From: Curculioniphilus buchneri
GTDB lineage: Bacteria; Pseudomonadota; Gammaproteobacteria; Enterobacterales; Enterobacteriaceae
NCBI RefSeq assembly: GCF_964275155.1
Contig: NZ_OZ193413.1
Location: 930,001-994,000 of the forward strand
Direction of reading: 5' to 3'
Length of the DNA: 64,000 bases
Position numbers and translations under genes: made by a program. Positions within the stretch are counted from its first letter, which is position 1; each line of letters begins with the position of its first letter. The notes under the pieces were generated by a model, which worked only from the letters and a program-made list of their open reading frames with translations, was not told the DNA's origin and ran no database searches. Shown here one piece after another: positions 29,393-39,602 of the stretch.

Positions 29393-32300
29393 TTTACCGA
29401 AAATCATACTCTTTCTACTTTATAGTGGATGCTGGAATGCATGTAATATAACACCATCAATTCTTAAAAAACGCACTACGTGAACTCACAGCATATTAGG
29501 AGTGACAAGATAGTAGTGTATCACTAATAATTTTTTCTATTCCGCGTACGTTAGGTTGCTAGTGACGTGTTTTGTAATAAAATACAACTTTAAAGTACAC
29601 GTAATATTGTTAATTATATATCTTATAAGATAACAGTAAAATTGATAATTATCGTTTTGTAATTTTCTTACATACAAAAAATCTGCTTATTTATTTACTA
29701 GAAAATAAAAAATAAAGATATATTACTTAAATGATACAATACCATCCTATTGTTCTAAACAACTATGAGAAAAACTTATTGAATATAATTCAAAACAAGA
29801 AAAGTATAATATTATCTTGAGATAACATTATAAGTTAATTGCTGATTAATTTAACAATTTATTTATTTTAAAAAATTTTATTATTGTATTTATATACACT
29901 CTGTTAGTTGATAAATAATTTAAATACAGTAGAATTTCTAAAGAAATTAGTCCGATCATTAGATGATCAAAAGTTTATAAATATAAATTTTGGATGAATG
30001 GATTAATTTATTTTTTTAATAGAAGAATTAAAATAATGACGATATTAGAATAGTAATATTACTAAAGATGCTTAGTCTATGAAAAACCAAACATCAAAGT
30101 ATGAAATAGATAAAATTTTTAATTATGTTCAGTAGTACGCTAAAATAAATAAAATATAGTGTGTTGAATGTTAAGTAAATTTAAATTAGTTCTCATTCCT
30201 TAAAAAATAAATTTATTCTTTATACAAATGTTTGATATATCCATCGTTATTTACAATCCATGATTCTAGTCAATAAACTTTTTATCATGATTAATCAATC
30301 AATACTACTACATTATTGTGCTGAAATTTGATTCATAAACTAGAAAGTAGTGGGCAATAATCAACGGTTGTATACTATAATATTAAATTATATCAATCAT
30401 TCTGTTCAATCTTGTTATACGTCAATATAAGAGTTAAACTATGTTGATATAAAAATCAAAATGCATTATTGAAATAATGTTGTGATTATATTATTACATT
30501 AATATATTTATAGAGGGTAATGACTATTACTGCATGCACGATCAACAATGAATAGTTGTGAACTAGAAAATCTTATAGATATAGTATAATGATATATATT
30601 AGTATGAATATGTAAATCAATGCAAAAGCATCTTGCATATTACAATGTGCAACATTAATATAACTGCTGTTATATTCATTAATTTATATAGTAACACCTC
30701 TTATCAATTGCCTATGATTTTTATGTCTTGGAGCTCATTTATCTATAAATGAATAATTATATTAGTATATATTTGACGTGTCGTAGTATTTTACTACGTA
30801 TATCTTGTAGTATTATTTAAAGGTTTATTAAAAAATAATCAACTGCACTATTAGTTGATACTTAACTTTAAATAAAAAATCCTTGTCTTGATTTTAAAAA
30901 AATATTAAATAATATGAACAATTCAATATTTTTACTAAACATAAAACGTAACCTGTTATAAAGTAAGTGACTTCGCTTATTTATAATAAGCAATAAATTA
31001 TTGAAAGTTTCTATTAATAATAGGAACACATATTTTATCGAAAACAATTAATTATATAACCGACATTGTTAGAAATAAAAAATTTTTTTATGAACCATGC
31101 AAATCATTCATAGTATGATCTATCACATTTATAGATTAATGATTTATGATTGATTGGCAATCATTCTATCTATAGGTATTATCTATATCAATTCTGTTAA
31201 GAAGTCAGTCAGTAAAATGTTTAACATTATTAAATAATGCTATACAATATTGTGTTCATTGATTTACACTCATTTAAATTAGTTTCAACACTTTGCTTAT
31301 GTACGACGACAGTTGGTAGACTATAGGTTATTCAGTAGAATCTTTATAGGAAAAGATTGTGAATTAATTACATTCATTAATTAGACTGAAGTAAGTTCAT
31401 GACATTATCATATGGAATATTGAATTGTTTATGTATACTATAGACTAATACAATATTGTGTCATATTAAGCTCAATCATAATTTATTTTTTAGGTTTCTT
31501 AATGAAGCAATATTTTATAATTTTCGTATTATTTATACACGTTAAGTGAATGTACTAATTTAGTAGTATTAAAACTTAAAATATATTCATAGTATTTGTA
31601 TTTAATTGCTTTAAATTAGCATTTATTTAATTACAAATATTATAATTAATTCAATAAAATTATCATAAAATCACAGAAAATATGGACAGAAATAATTAAA
31701 TTCTTAGACTTAATGCGTCATTTTATTATTTACTTACAGTAACATATATATTCAATATATAATTTATATTTTTTTGTTTATATAATATATTTTATAAAAA
31801 GAATATAAAAATATTATATGATATATTTCATTCATTTAAATTTCAAAAAAATGAATTACTAAAATATATTAGTACAGATTATTTAATTGGGAATACTTCG
31901 ATATTCTGGGTTATTTTTAGTATTTTTAATAAAATGATCAGTCGAATTGAAAACATAGTAATTAATAAAAATACAATATTCTGTTATTTACTAAAATAAA
32001 TACGCAAATTTACTAAATTTACAAAGTGTACAATTTAAAATATTCGTATTTAATACGAGTCGTCATATGCATAGTATTCAATCACATACCATTTAATATA
32101 AAAATTAGACCTACTAAGATGATAATGAGAAACCAGTATTATTTAAATATAAAAACAATACAAGAAAAATCTATAAAACTTTTTAGGAAACATTAAATTT
32201 TAGGAAATATTAAATTTATAGAAAGACTTTAGTTCTATCTATTTAAATATTATTTATGTCGTTTCGTTACATTGTTAAAAAAATAGATAAAAATACTTAA

Positions 32301-32690
32301 ACTAAGACACTTTTAAATTTTGTGCGGCATTTAACAAAAATTTATATATAAATTAAAGTAATCTTTTTTAAAATTTTATTTTAAAAGATCCAATCAATAT
32401 ATCATCCAATAGTAAGAGATGATATTTAAAGATATTCAGATATTAAAACTTTAATAATTAGCTTGTGCATTAAAATCTATAATAAATAAGTATTAAATTT
32501 ATATCTTTGCAATACTTAATTATTTAAAATTTTTTGATAGCAAAATATCTATACTTTGTTGACTAACCTATCAATTAACTATAAAAATATTGTGTTCGAT
32601 TCAAATAGTATGATTAATGTAAAATTACCATCCAGCTCAATACTGGAGGATTTGCATCCTGTCATTGTATTAGAAAATAAATTATGTATT
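29393..32690. other. 3.3-kb desert
   Basis: This is the longest stretch without any gene I can name. rlmD normally lies upstream of relA; a faint trace just beyond the relA start (29401-29460) was too weak to call. The region is A/T-rich on both strands, with a short hairpin (ATGATTG/CAATCAT, 31146-31164) and a 17-base duplication (32184-32217). No RNA gene is recognised. Confidence 0.5.
32184..32217. repeat. Two-copy 17-base tandem repeat
   Basis: TAGGAAACATTAAATTT (32184-32200) is followed directly by TAGGAAATATTAAATTT (32201-32217), one mismatch. It is a slippage-type duplication in non-coding DNA. Confidence 0.8.
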
Positions 32691-33515
32691 TTATATAGCC
32701 TTTTCTTTTTGAAAAGTTTTCAGAACTGATAAAATAGAAGGCAATACACCATGCCATAAATAAAAAGAATGAGCAGCTTGTCCTACAAGCATACCTAGAC
32801 CATCTGAACAGCGATAAGCTCCTTGTCGACGACACCAAGATAAAAATGGAGTATCATCATCTTTTTGATAAAACATATCGTAACAACCAATGGATGGAGT
32901 AATTAAAGATTCCGGTAATATAGGAGGGATATTTCCTTGTAAGCCAATTGATGTTGCATTAATAATTAAATCGTACTCTGGATACATTAAATGATCTAAT
33001 GGTAGAGCACAAATATTTCCAAGATGATAAAAAACCTCTACTAATTTTTGTGCACGTAAAAAATTTCGGTTGGTCAATACTAACTTACAACCATAAGACA
33101 AAAGTGACGCAATGACACCTCTTGCAGCACCACCAGCTCCGACTAACAGTACATGACTATTGTGACGCAAAAGACTAAGACGTTGTAAGTCGCTAAGCAA
33201 GCCAATGCCGTCAGTATTATCTCCTAACAATATACCATTAGGCTGCTTTTTAATCGTATTAATCGCACCAATGAAGGAGCTTCGCTCAGTATGCTGATTA
33301 CAAAATAAATAAGCGCGTTCCTTAAACGGTAATGTTATATTTGCGCCTAAACCACCTTTATCAAAAAACTGCTTTAACAGTATTTCAAAATCATTTACAG
33401 GTGCTAATATTCGTCCATATGGATGAAAAATTCCTGTTTCAGCAGAAAAAAGTGAATGGATGTATGGAGATTGACTATGTTCAATAGGATTCCCAAAAAC
33501 AGCAAAGGTATCCAT
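32691..33515 (-). CDS. aroE: Shikimate dehydrogenase (NADP+)
   Basis: AroE reduces 3-dehydroshikimate to shikimate in the pathway to chorismate and aromatic amino acids. The 274-residue product (E. coli 272) starts MDTFAVFGNPIEHSQSPYIH with the substrate-binding serines. It has LPFKERAYLF with the catalytic lysine, DNTDGIGLLSDL with the catalytic Asn/Asp, the Rossmann motif LLVGAGGAARGV, and DGLGMLVGQAAHSFYLWHG near the end. I chose the ATG at 33515, preceded by AAGGAA seven bases away, over an in-frame GTG at 33533. It is downstream of tsaC as in relatives. Confidence 0.96.
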   Translation of the reverse strand: MDTFAVFGNPIEHSQSPYIHSLFSAETGIFHPYGRILAPVNDFEILLKQFFDKGGLGANITLPFKERAYLFCNQHTERSSFIGAINTIKKQPNGILLGDNTDGIGLLSDLQRLSLLRHNSHVLLVGAGGAARGVIASLLSYGCKLVLTNRNFLRAQKLVEVFYHLGNICALPLDHLMYPEYDLIINATSIGLQGNIPPILPESLITPSIGCYDMFYQKDDDTPFLSWCRRQGAYRCSDGLGMLVGQAAHSFYLWHGVLPSILSVLKTFQKEKAI

Positions 33516-33539
33516 AATCTGATTCCTTGTCACATTTTA

Positions 33540-34157
33540 TTATCCCTGGCGAATTAATGCACCACTTCGAATATCTCTAATTTCGGAAGGATTTCGCCGA
33601 CCTTCGATAGCTTCGTTCATTATTAAAAAAGTTTTACCTAGTTGCTCATGTACCTCAACAGCAGTACGTGCTGGTGGATATCCTGTTAAATTAGCACTAG
33701 TAGAAATTAATGGTTTTTTAAATGCAAGGCAAAGATGATATACAGGTTTGAATGTGCAAATACGCACTGCTATTGATGAACAATCTCCCGTAAGCCAAAA
33801 TGGAATATTTGGACGGGCTGGCATCACCCAAGTAACTGGAGTTAATAGATGATTCAAAATCCGTGCACGTGCAATATTATCTAATGCACTATCGTCAATG
33901 TAAGGCATCAATTGCGTGTAATTAGAAGCCACTAAAATAAATCCTTTTTGCCATGGACGTTTTTTTAAAGTTAAAAGCTTCCTCACCGCAGATTCACTGT
34001 CAGGATCACATCCAAGACCAAATACAGCTTCTGTTGGATAAGCAATAATTTGTTGTTGTCGCAAAGCTCTAACTAAGCGTGTTAAACTTGTGGAGAAAAT
34101 TTTCTCGTCATGTTTTTTAGTTAAGTACAAAAAATAATTACTTATTATATTATCCAT
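33540..34157 (-). CDS. tsaC: Threonylcarbamoyl-AMP synthase TsaC
   Basis: TsaC makes threonylcarbamoyl-adenylate for the t6A37 modification of ANN-decoding tRNAs. The product (205 residues from the ATG at 34157; E. coli 190) contains the YrdC signature AYPTEAVFGLGCDPDSE, LKKRPWQKGFILVA, the substrate pocket STSANLTG and the C-terminal RNPSEIRDIRSGALIRQG. The N-terminal 20 residues are longer than usual, so the true start may lie a little inside. yrdD, the usual gene upstream, is absent. Confidence 0.94.
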   Translation of the reverse strand: MDNIISNYFLYLTKKHDEKIFSTSLTRLVRALRQQQIIAYPTEAVFGLGCDPDSESAVRKLLTLKKRPWQKGFILVASNYTQLMPYIDDSALDNIARARILNHLLTPVTWVMPARPNIPFWLTGDCSSIAVRICTFKPVYHLCLAFKKPLISTSANLTGYPPARTAVEVHEQLGKTFLIMNEAIEGRRNPSEIRDIRSGALIRQG

Positions 34158-34593
34158 ACACAAAAAGAAATACTAATATCAAGTATGATCTATTGAATAA
34201 TGAAATAATGACGTACAACATATTGTACTAATAAGACCTTTAAACTTAAGATAAGTCAAAAAAACTACACCATTATGATTTTTAGTAAGCATTATAATGG
34301 AAGTAATATATAATAATTACAGTAAACGAAAGTTATATAAATCTATCACTTGTGAATTACTATAATATAGACCGATATGATACCACATCACTAATCATTA
34401 AATATTATTTTAATGTAGGCGATTCTTTTCTATTTCGTCAATTGGATGCACATTCTATTTAGAATGACGGTGCTTTTTTAAGTAAAAACTACATTACTTA
34501 AAATGAATCTAAATTACTTCATTTATCTTAGATATAAAGATTTTAATATTTTATAAAAAGTGCATTTACAATGATTAAGTATATTTAATACTA
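34158..34593. other. Gap where yrdD used to be
   Basis: A topoisomerase-type zinc-finger gene (yrdD, about 550 bases) lies between smg and tsaC in relatives. The 430 bases here show no cysteine-pair pattern in any minus-strand frame that I checked. A small stem CATTCT-AAAT-AGAATG lies near 34454-34469. Nothing else is identifiable. Confidence 0.45.
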
Positions 34594-35067
34594 TTAATGA
34601 AGACAATGTTTATGTTCTGCAAACACTAAAGTTTCCATCTGTTGATAAGCATTTTCACAACCCGGAATATTGAATAAAACCATAAGAATGACCCATTGTA
34701 AATCCTCTAGATCAAATTCTGTTTCTTCTAATGCCATTACACGATCAATAACCATCTCTCTCGTTTCAATATTAAGCACTTGAATTTGTTCTAAAAATAA
34801 CAAAAATCCGCGACAATTTGTATCTAAAAATTGACTTTCTTCTTCGGTATAAACACGCATAGCAAGCGGATCAATATTTAATAATAAAGCTTTCCCTTGT
34901 CCATCTTGCAAATCAGCTAGTTTTTCTAGCCAATTTAAAGCATTAAAAATATCTTTCCGATGAAAACCTATGCGGGTAAGATCATCCGTCAATTTGTCTT
35001 GATCCACACGCATTTCAATTTCATTATGGATATAGGTCTCAAACAAATACATTAGTACGTCGAACAT
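34594..35067 (-). CDS. smg: Smg family protein (DUF494)
   Basis: Smg is a small cytosolic protein conserved between dprA and yrdD/topA-like genes; its function is not established. The 157-residue product equals the E. coli length and begins MFDVLMYLFETYIHNEIEMRVDQ, with NALNWLEKLADLQ and DLEDLQWVILMVLFNIPGCE further on. An in-frame start at 35085 adds six residues with no family support, so I use 35067. A GGGGGAGGG run lies just upstream as a strong ribosome-binding site. Its upstream neighbour dprA survives only as a fossil. Confidence 0.9.
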   Translation of the reverse strand: MFDVLMYLFETYIHNEIEMRVDQDKLTDDLTRIGFHRKDIFNALNWLEKLADLQDGQGKALLLNIDPLAMRVYTEEESQFLDTNCRGFLLFLEQIQVLNIETREMVIDRVMALEETEFDLEDLQWVILMVLFNIPGCENAYQQMETLVFAEHKHCLH

Positions 35068-35147
35068 GCATTTACCCTCCCCCAATCGGACATAGTTGCC
35101 AGATATAACTTTGATCTATCTTAATCACTTGAGTTTTATTAATCGCA

Positions 35148-35246
35148 TCATAATCTTGGCACCAAGTTGACCGGCACTTCATTGACGACGTCAACAGGTA
35201 TAAATTTTTCTTCTACGTTAGCCAACATATCGACAAATAGCAATGT
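35148..35246 (-). pseudogene. dprA: Fossil of dprA (smf), C-terminal block
   Basis: The minus-strand frame reads TLLFVDMLANVEEKFIPVDV then VNEVPVNLVPRL and a stop. This matches the E. coli DprA C-terminal region LPFPELLANVGDEVTPVDVV, followed by the winged-helix part, which is broken here by a frameshift. DprA protects incoming single-stranded DNA and loads RecA. Order and strand (dprA before smg, divergent from def) are as in relatives, and the distance from this block to def is close to the length of an intact dprA, so the gene decayed mostly by point change and not by one deletion. Confidence 0.75.
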
Positions 35247-36232
35247 AACTTTGAAAGTTAGTCTATAATTATTTTTGTTTTTCTTATTTATACTCTGTTT
35301 CAATGAACGTACAACAGCTTAGTTATTTTTTAATAAAAGTAAATTTTATTGGATCAAATAAAATATGAAATGCTAATAATAGATGATATTAATCAATGTA
35401 TTTACTATATAAGTAATAGTATATATCTTATATTTTAGCTTAATGTATAATTTATTTTTTTTGATAAAATAATATATATGTTTTATATGATTGAAAATAT
35501 TTCAACTCTTTAACTCTTTAGTTAAAGAGTTGAAGAAAATCATATTACCTATAAACGATTATTAATTCATTTCTAAATAATGGTATAAATGATTAGTGCA
35601 TTCTACTGCCAGTAAATGGAAAGTGAAGCTAATGCTCTATCTTAGTTTTGTGAAAATCCGATTTTTATAAAAAAGCAAGATTGACAAGACAATGTCATAA
35701 TTCTTTAGATAACAGCTACTGTAATTATTAACTTATTCGAACAGAATATACTATTACGACTTGTTACAAATTACCAACTTCTGTCTTTTGTTAAATTAGA
35801 TATTTGATATGACAGATTTATTGAAATATAATTAATATAAGATATGATTAAGAATATTACTATATATGAATGAGTAGTAGAATATATGTCACTTAACAGA
35901 CATCAAGACACAATCTTATTAAGGAATATTAATTGATTACAGGTAATACCAATGGTATGTACAAAAAAATAAACGCTAAATTCGTCAGTCATAACATATT
36001 CATTATATCATAATAAATACATGATGTAGTAGCATAGCCTGAACAAAAGTACTTTTATTTTTTAATGTCATTATTACTACCTGATATAAAAATTGTTTCG
36101 ATAGTATGTATTACGTAATCCTAATTTTTTACTACAAAGATGAAACGATTACATTTAATAATGTTAAACAATTTTTTATAACTTACTAATAAATAGTAAT
36201 ATTTTGCACTTAAAATTCAGAGTGAAACCACT
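35247..36232. other. Decayed body of dprA and the dprA-def intergenic region
   Basis: About 1 kb with no open gene. By position it should be the N-terminal two thirds of dprA on the minus strand, but no Rossmann-fold block (GSR, SGLARGID) can be read. A very strong hairpin is listed separately at 35501-35534. No clear promoter for def is recognised. Confidence 0.45.
35501..35534. repeat. 15-base perfect inverted repeat with four-base loop
   Basis: TTCAACTCTTTAACT (35501-35515) and AGTTAAAGAGTTGAA (35520-35534) flank the loop CTTT. The 15-pair stem is uninterrupted. It could act as a terminator, most plausibly on the minus strand, where ATATTTTCAATC follows, or as an RNA-processing signal. 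No intact gene reads into it from within 1 kb, so its role is unclear. A stem this long is unlikely by chance. Confidence 0.8.
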
Positions 36233-36709
36233 ATGTCGTTGCTACGGATATTATATTATCCAGACAAGAGATTGCGTAAAATTGCTGCTCCTATTGTGAA
36301 TGTTAATGATGATATCCGACGAATTGTAGATGATATGTTCGAAACTATGTACACTGCAAAAGGTATTGGTTTAGCTGCTACTCAAGTAGATATTCATCTA
36401 CGAATTATTGTAATTGATCTATCTGATACTCAAGATCAACAGCTAATACTTATTAATCCTGAATTTCTGAATAAAAAAGGCAAGATTAGCTTCGATGAAG
36501 GTTGTTTATCTATTCCTACTCAACGTGGATTTGTATCACGAGCAAAAAAGATTAAAATATGTGCTTACAATCTCAATGGAAATAAATTTAAACTAGAAGC
36601 AGATAATCTTTTATCGGTTTGTATTCAGCATGAAATGGACCATTTAATAGGAAGGTTATTTATAGATTACTTGCCTCCACTTAAAAGTAAGTGCGCTCAT
36701 AAAAAGTAA
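36233..36709 (+). CDS. def: Peptide deformylase
   Basis: Def removes the formyl group from the N-terminal methionine of new proteins, using a metal ion. All three motifs are present: GIGLAATQ (motif 1), EGCLSIPTQ with the metal-binding Cys (motif 2) and QHEMDHLIG with the metal-binding histidines (motif 3). At 158 residues it lacks the last part of the C-terminal helix of the E. coli enzyme (169), a tail known to be partly dispensable. It is first in the def-fmt pair, divergent from the dprA/smg side. Confidence 0.96.
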   Translation: MSLLRILYYPDKRLRKIAAPIVNVNDDIRRIVDDMFETMYTAKGIGLAATQVDIHLRIIVIDLSDTQDQQLILINPEFLNKKGKISFDEGCLSIPTQRGFVSRAKKIKICAYNLNGNKFKLEADNLLSVCIQHEMDHLIGRLFIDYLPPLKSKCAHKK

Positions 36710-36780
36710 AACTTAGAAACATTAGTATTATATAAATAAGTCCACGTTAGAAGCGTGATCTACATGTTATTACAGGAATA

Positions 36781-37737
36781 ATGGTCGTGTCTAACTCCTT
36801 ACGCATTCTCTTTGCAGGTACTCCAGAATTTGCAGCACATCATCTAAATTCTCTAATACACTCTTCTCCCCATAATGTCATTGGTGTTCTTACACAACCA
36901 GATCGTCCATCTGGACGTGGTAATAAGTTGGCTATCAGTGCGGTAAAATATGTTGCTAAGCAACATAACTTAATGATTTTTCAGCCTTGTGCAATGAATA
37001 TGTTTGCAGTCCAAAATTTACTTCATCTTAACATAGATGTTATAGTTGTAGTAGCATATGGAGTTATTTTACCACAAGCTATACTCAATATGCCCAAATT
37101 CGGTTGTATAAATGTACACGGTTCATTATTGCCGCGCTGGCGTGGCGCAGCACCCATTCAACGGGCATTATGGGCCAATGATAAGCAAACAGGGATTACA
37201 ATTATAAAAATGGATGAAAATCTTGATGCTGGTCCTATTTTACATCAAGCAATTTGTACTATTGAACCTCACGATACAAGTGCAGCACTATACAAAAAAT
37301 TAGAAAAGATTGGATCAAGATCCTTGTTAATTACGCTGGCACAAATTGCTTCTGATAAAATTGTGGCTAAACCACAAAAAGAAGCTTGTGTTACCTATGC
37401 AAAAAAAATTAGCAAAGCAGAAGCACGCCTTGATTGGCGGTTATCTGCCCTACAACTTGAATGTTGTGTTCGTGCATTTAATCCTTGGCCTGTGAGCTAT
37501 TTTTCATTTGAAGGACAAAACATCAAAGTTTGGCAAGCCAGTATAGATGCTAAAACATTATATTCACAGCCACCAGGTACATTGCTTTCTGTCGATAAAA
37601 CTGGCCTTCATGTTGCTACTGGAAAGGGTATCTTAATACTTAAATCTTTACAACTAGCGGGGACAAAAGTAATGGCCGTACAAGATTTTCTGAATTCACG
37701 GCGCCAGTGGTTGTGTCCTGGTTTGCTGTTAAGCTAA
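36781..37737 (+). CDS. fmt: Methionyl-tRNA formyltransferase
   Basis: Fmt formylates initiator Met-tRNA, supplying the group Def later removes. The 318-residue product (E. coli 315) has RILFAGTPEFAAHHL at the N-terminus, the folate/catalytic block INVHGSLLPRWRGAAPIQRA with catalytic Asn and His, the catalytic Asp in DENLDAGPIL, and the C-terminal tRNA-binding OB-like domain. ATG is preceded by CAGGA. rsmB and trkA, which follow in relatives, are lost. Confidence 0.97.
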   Translation: MVVSNSLRILFAGTPEFAAHHLNSLIHSSPHNVIGVLTQPDRPSGRGNKLAISAVKYVAKQHNLMIFQPCAMNMFAVQNLLHLNIDVIVVVAYGVILPQAILNMPKFGCINVHGSLLPRWRGAAPIQRALWANDKQTGITIIKMDENLDAGPILHQAICTIEPHDTSAALYKKLEKIGSRSLLITLAQIASDKIVAKPQKEACVTYAKKISKAEARLDWRLSALQLECCVRAFNPWPVSYFSFEGQNIKVWQASIDAKTLYSQPPGTLLSVDKTGLHVATGKGILILKSLQLAGTKVMAVQDFLNSRRQWLCPGLLLS

Positions 37738-38432
37738 GTTATGATAATATATGATGTGATTTATTCTTAATAAATTGTCAAAATAATTTTATTTTAGAAT
37801 GTTTCTCTTTACTTAAAATAATAGCTTTTAAATATTTTTAAAAGTTTTAAAAAACTATAATGAACGGTTATAAATAAACTAATCAAAGATAATTTTATAT
37901 TATGTAATACTAGATGAATTTTTATTAAAAATTTAAATTTTCAGCTAATTTGAGCAATATTATTTACTTTTAATAAATAGTGTCCCTAAAAAAATCTATG
38001 CTTAATAATAAAAAGTACTATCATCTATTAATAATAGATATAGATCCATATTTACCTTTTTTATTTCTTCAATTTTATTATGATCGTAAAATTGATAAAA
38101 CCATATCATAGTCATTACATTGACTTTTGTTTTGTATAAAAACAACCGATTAAATAGTAGCTCAAAAAAATAGTATAATATCATATAAAATATTTTTTTG
38201 TGTGTTACCTTACCAGAAACAATCCATATTGTGTCATTCTATATTGTGTCATTATCATTCGGTCAAAATAAGTAATTATCATGACATTATCATCATATTT
38301 GTGATAAAATTGTATTATAATAATTAGATAAAAAATTAAAGATATCAACAAATTTGAATACGTAAGTAGATCATTTACTAACTAGTAAATGCAACAACAC
38401 CATGTTGGATAAAATATATTTAATAATATTGC
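37738..38432. other. Desert replacing rsmB (after fmt) and iscU onward (after iscS)
   Basis: fmt and iscS converge on this 695-base gap. No IscU (three conserved Cys), HscB, HscA, ferredoxin or RsmB motif can be read. A 60-codon minus-strand open frame (38002-38184) is rejected as random. There is a 15-base-period duplication (38226-38253) and a short inverted repeat at 38023-38039. Confidence 0.5.
38226..38253. repeat. Two-copy 15-base-period repeat
   Basis: ATATTGTGTCATT occurs at 38226-38238 and again at 38241-38253, separated by CT. It is probably a slippage event. Confidence 0.7.
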
Positions 38433-39602
38433 TTAATGTGAAAAAGCTTTGAGTTTACGTAAACGCAAGATAGCCATTTGAACTTGCATAATAGCATAGT
38501 CTATTTCTTCGTCAGTAGTAAATCTTCCTAATGAAAAACGAATAGAACTGCGGGCTAATTTATCAGATACACCCATAGAACGCAAAACATGAGAAGTTTC
38601 AAAACTTGATGCAGCACAAGCAGAACCCATAGACACAGCTAGATTTTTAAGCTCCATGATTAATTGAGCACCGTCTATGTCGCTAAAACTGACATTAAGT
38701 AATATCGCCACGCTTTGTTGTAGATCACCGTTGACTGTCATTCCATCAATCTTTTGAAAACCTTTTAACAACCTATTACGTAAAATACGTAAACGTAACA
38801 TGTCAGTTTGTAATTCCTGAGATGCAAGACGATAAGCTTCTCCCATTCCTACAATTTGATGTACTGGAAGCGTCCCGGAACGCATACCACGTTCATGTCC
38901 GCCACCTTGAATTTGGGCATCGATATGTACTTCCCGCGGTTTAAGACGTACAAAAAGACCACCAATCCCTTTTGGGCCGTATACTTTATGGGCACTAAAT
39001 GACATTAAATCTACTGGTAGTATCATAAGATTAATGGGTAATTTTCCAACGCTTTGAGAAGCATCTACATGGAAAAGTATACCTCTAGAACGGCATAATG
39101 CACCCAATGCTGAAATGTCTTGAATAACGCCAGTTTCGTTGTTAACATGCATTAAAGAAACAAGAACAGTATCATTACGTATGGCTTCACTTAATTGTTG
39201 TGGCATGATAATGCCATTACTCTGAGGTGTTAAGCATGTAACAGTAAATCCTTCTTTTTCTAAACACTTACAAGTATCAAGTACTGAATGATGTTCGGTT
39301 AAACCAGTAATGATATGTCGACCTACGTTACAATAAGCATGAGCGACACCTTTCAAAGCAAGATTATTCGATTCTGTTGCACCAGAAGTAAAAATTATTT
39401 CAAGCGAATCTACTCCTAGCAGATCTGCAATATGATTACGGGCAATATCAACAGATTCTGCTGCCTGCCAGCCATAACGATGAAATCGAGAAGATGGGTT
39501 GCCAAAAATTCCATCTAAAGTCAAATATTGCATCATCTTTTCAACAACACGAGGATCGACCGGTGTCGTCGAAGAATAATCAAGGTAAACTGGTAATCTC
39601 AT
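38433..39602 (-). CDS. iscS: Cysteine desulfurase IscS, truncated C-terminus
   Basis: IscS takes sulfur from cysteine and passes it on for Fe-S clusters, tRNA thiolation and cofactors. The product starts MRLPVYLDYSSTTPVDPRVV and has the PLP stacking His in TEHHSVLDT, the PLP lysine in SFSAHKVYGPKGIG, GGGHERGMRSGT, and the active-site Cys loop in GSACAASSFETSHVL. It ends after RFTTDEEIDYAIMQVQMAILRLRK with KAFSH. The E. coli protein (404 residues) continues with about 15 more, a tail involved in contacting IscU. Here (389 residues) both that tail and all neighbouring isc genes (iscR, iscU, iscA, hscBA, fdx) are gone, suggesting it now mainly supplies sulfur to other acceptors such as tRNA-thiolation proteins. 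Confidence 0.95.
   Translation of the reverse strand: MRLPVYLDYSSTTPVDPRVVEKMMQYLTLDGIFGNPSSRFHRYGWQAAESVDIARNHIADLLGVDSLEIIFTSGATESNNLALKGVAHAYCNVGRHIITGLTEHHSVLDTCKCLEKEGFTVTCLTPQSNGIIMPQQLSEAIRNDTVLVSLMHVNNETGVIQDISALGALCRSRGILFHVDASQSVGKLPINLMILPVDLMSFSAHKVYGPKGIGGLFVRLKPREVHIDAQIQGGGHERGMRSGTLPVHQIVGMGEAYRLASQELQTDMLRLRILRNRLLKGFQKIDGMTVNGDLQQSVAILLNVSFSDIDGAQLIMELKNLAVSMGSACAASSFETSHVLRSMGVSDKLARSSIRFSLGRFTTDEEIDYAIMQVQMAILRLRKLKAFSH

Noticed and set aside
29401..29460. Possible rlmD 3' end upstream of the relA fossil
   Set aside because: A few residues can be aligned to MFPHTGH only with several indels; not better than chance.
38002..38184. 60-codon minus-strand frame downstream of iscS
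   Set aside because: Checked as a possible iscU or iscX remnant; the conserved cysteines and motifs are absent.
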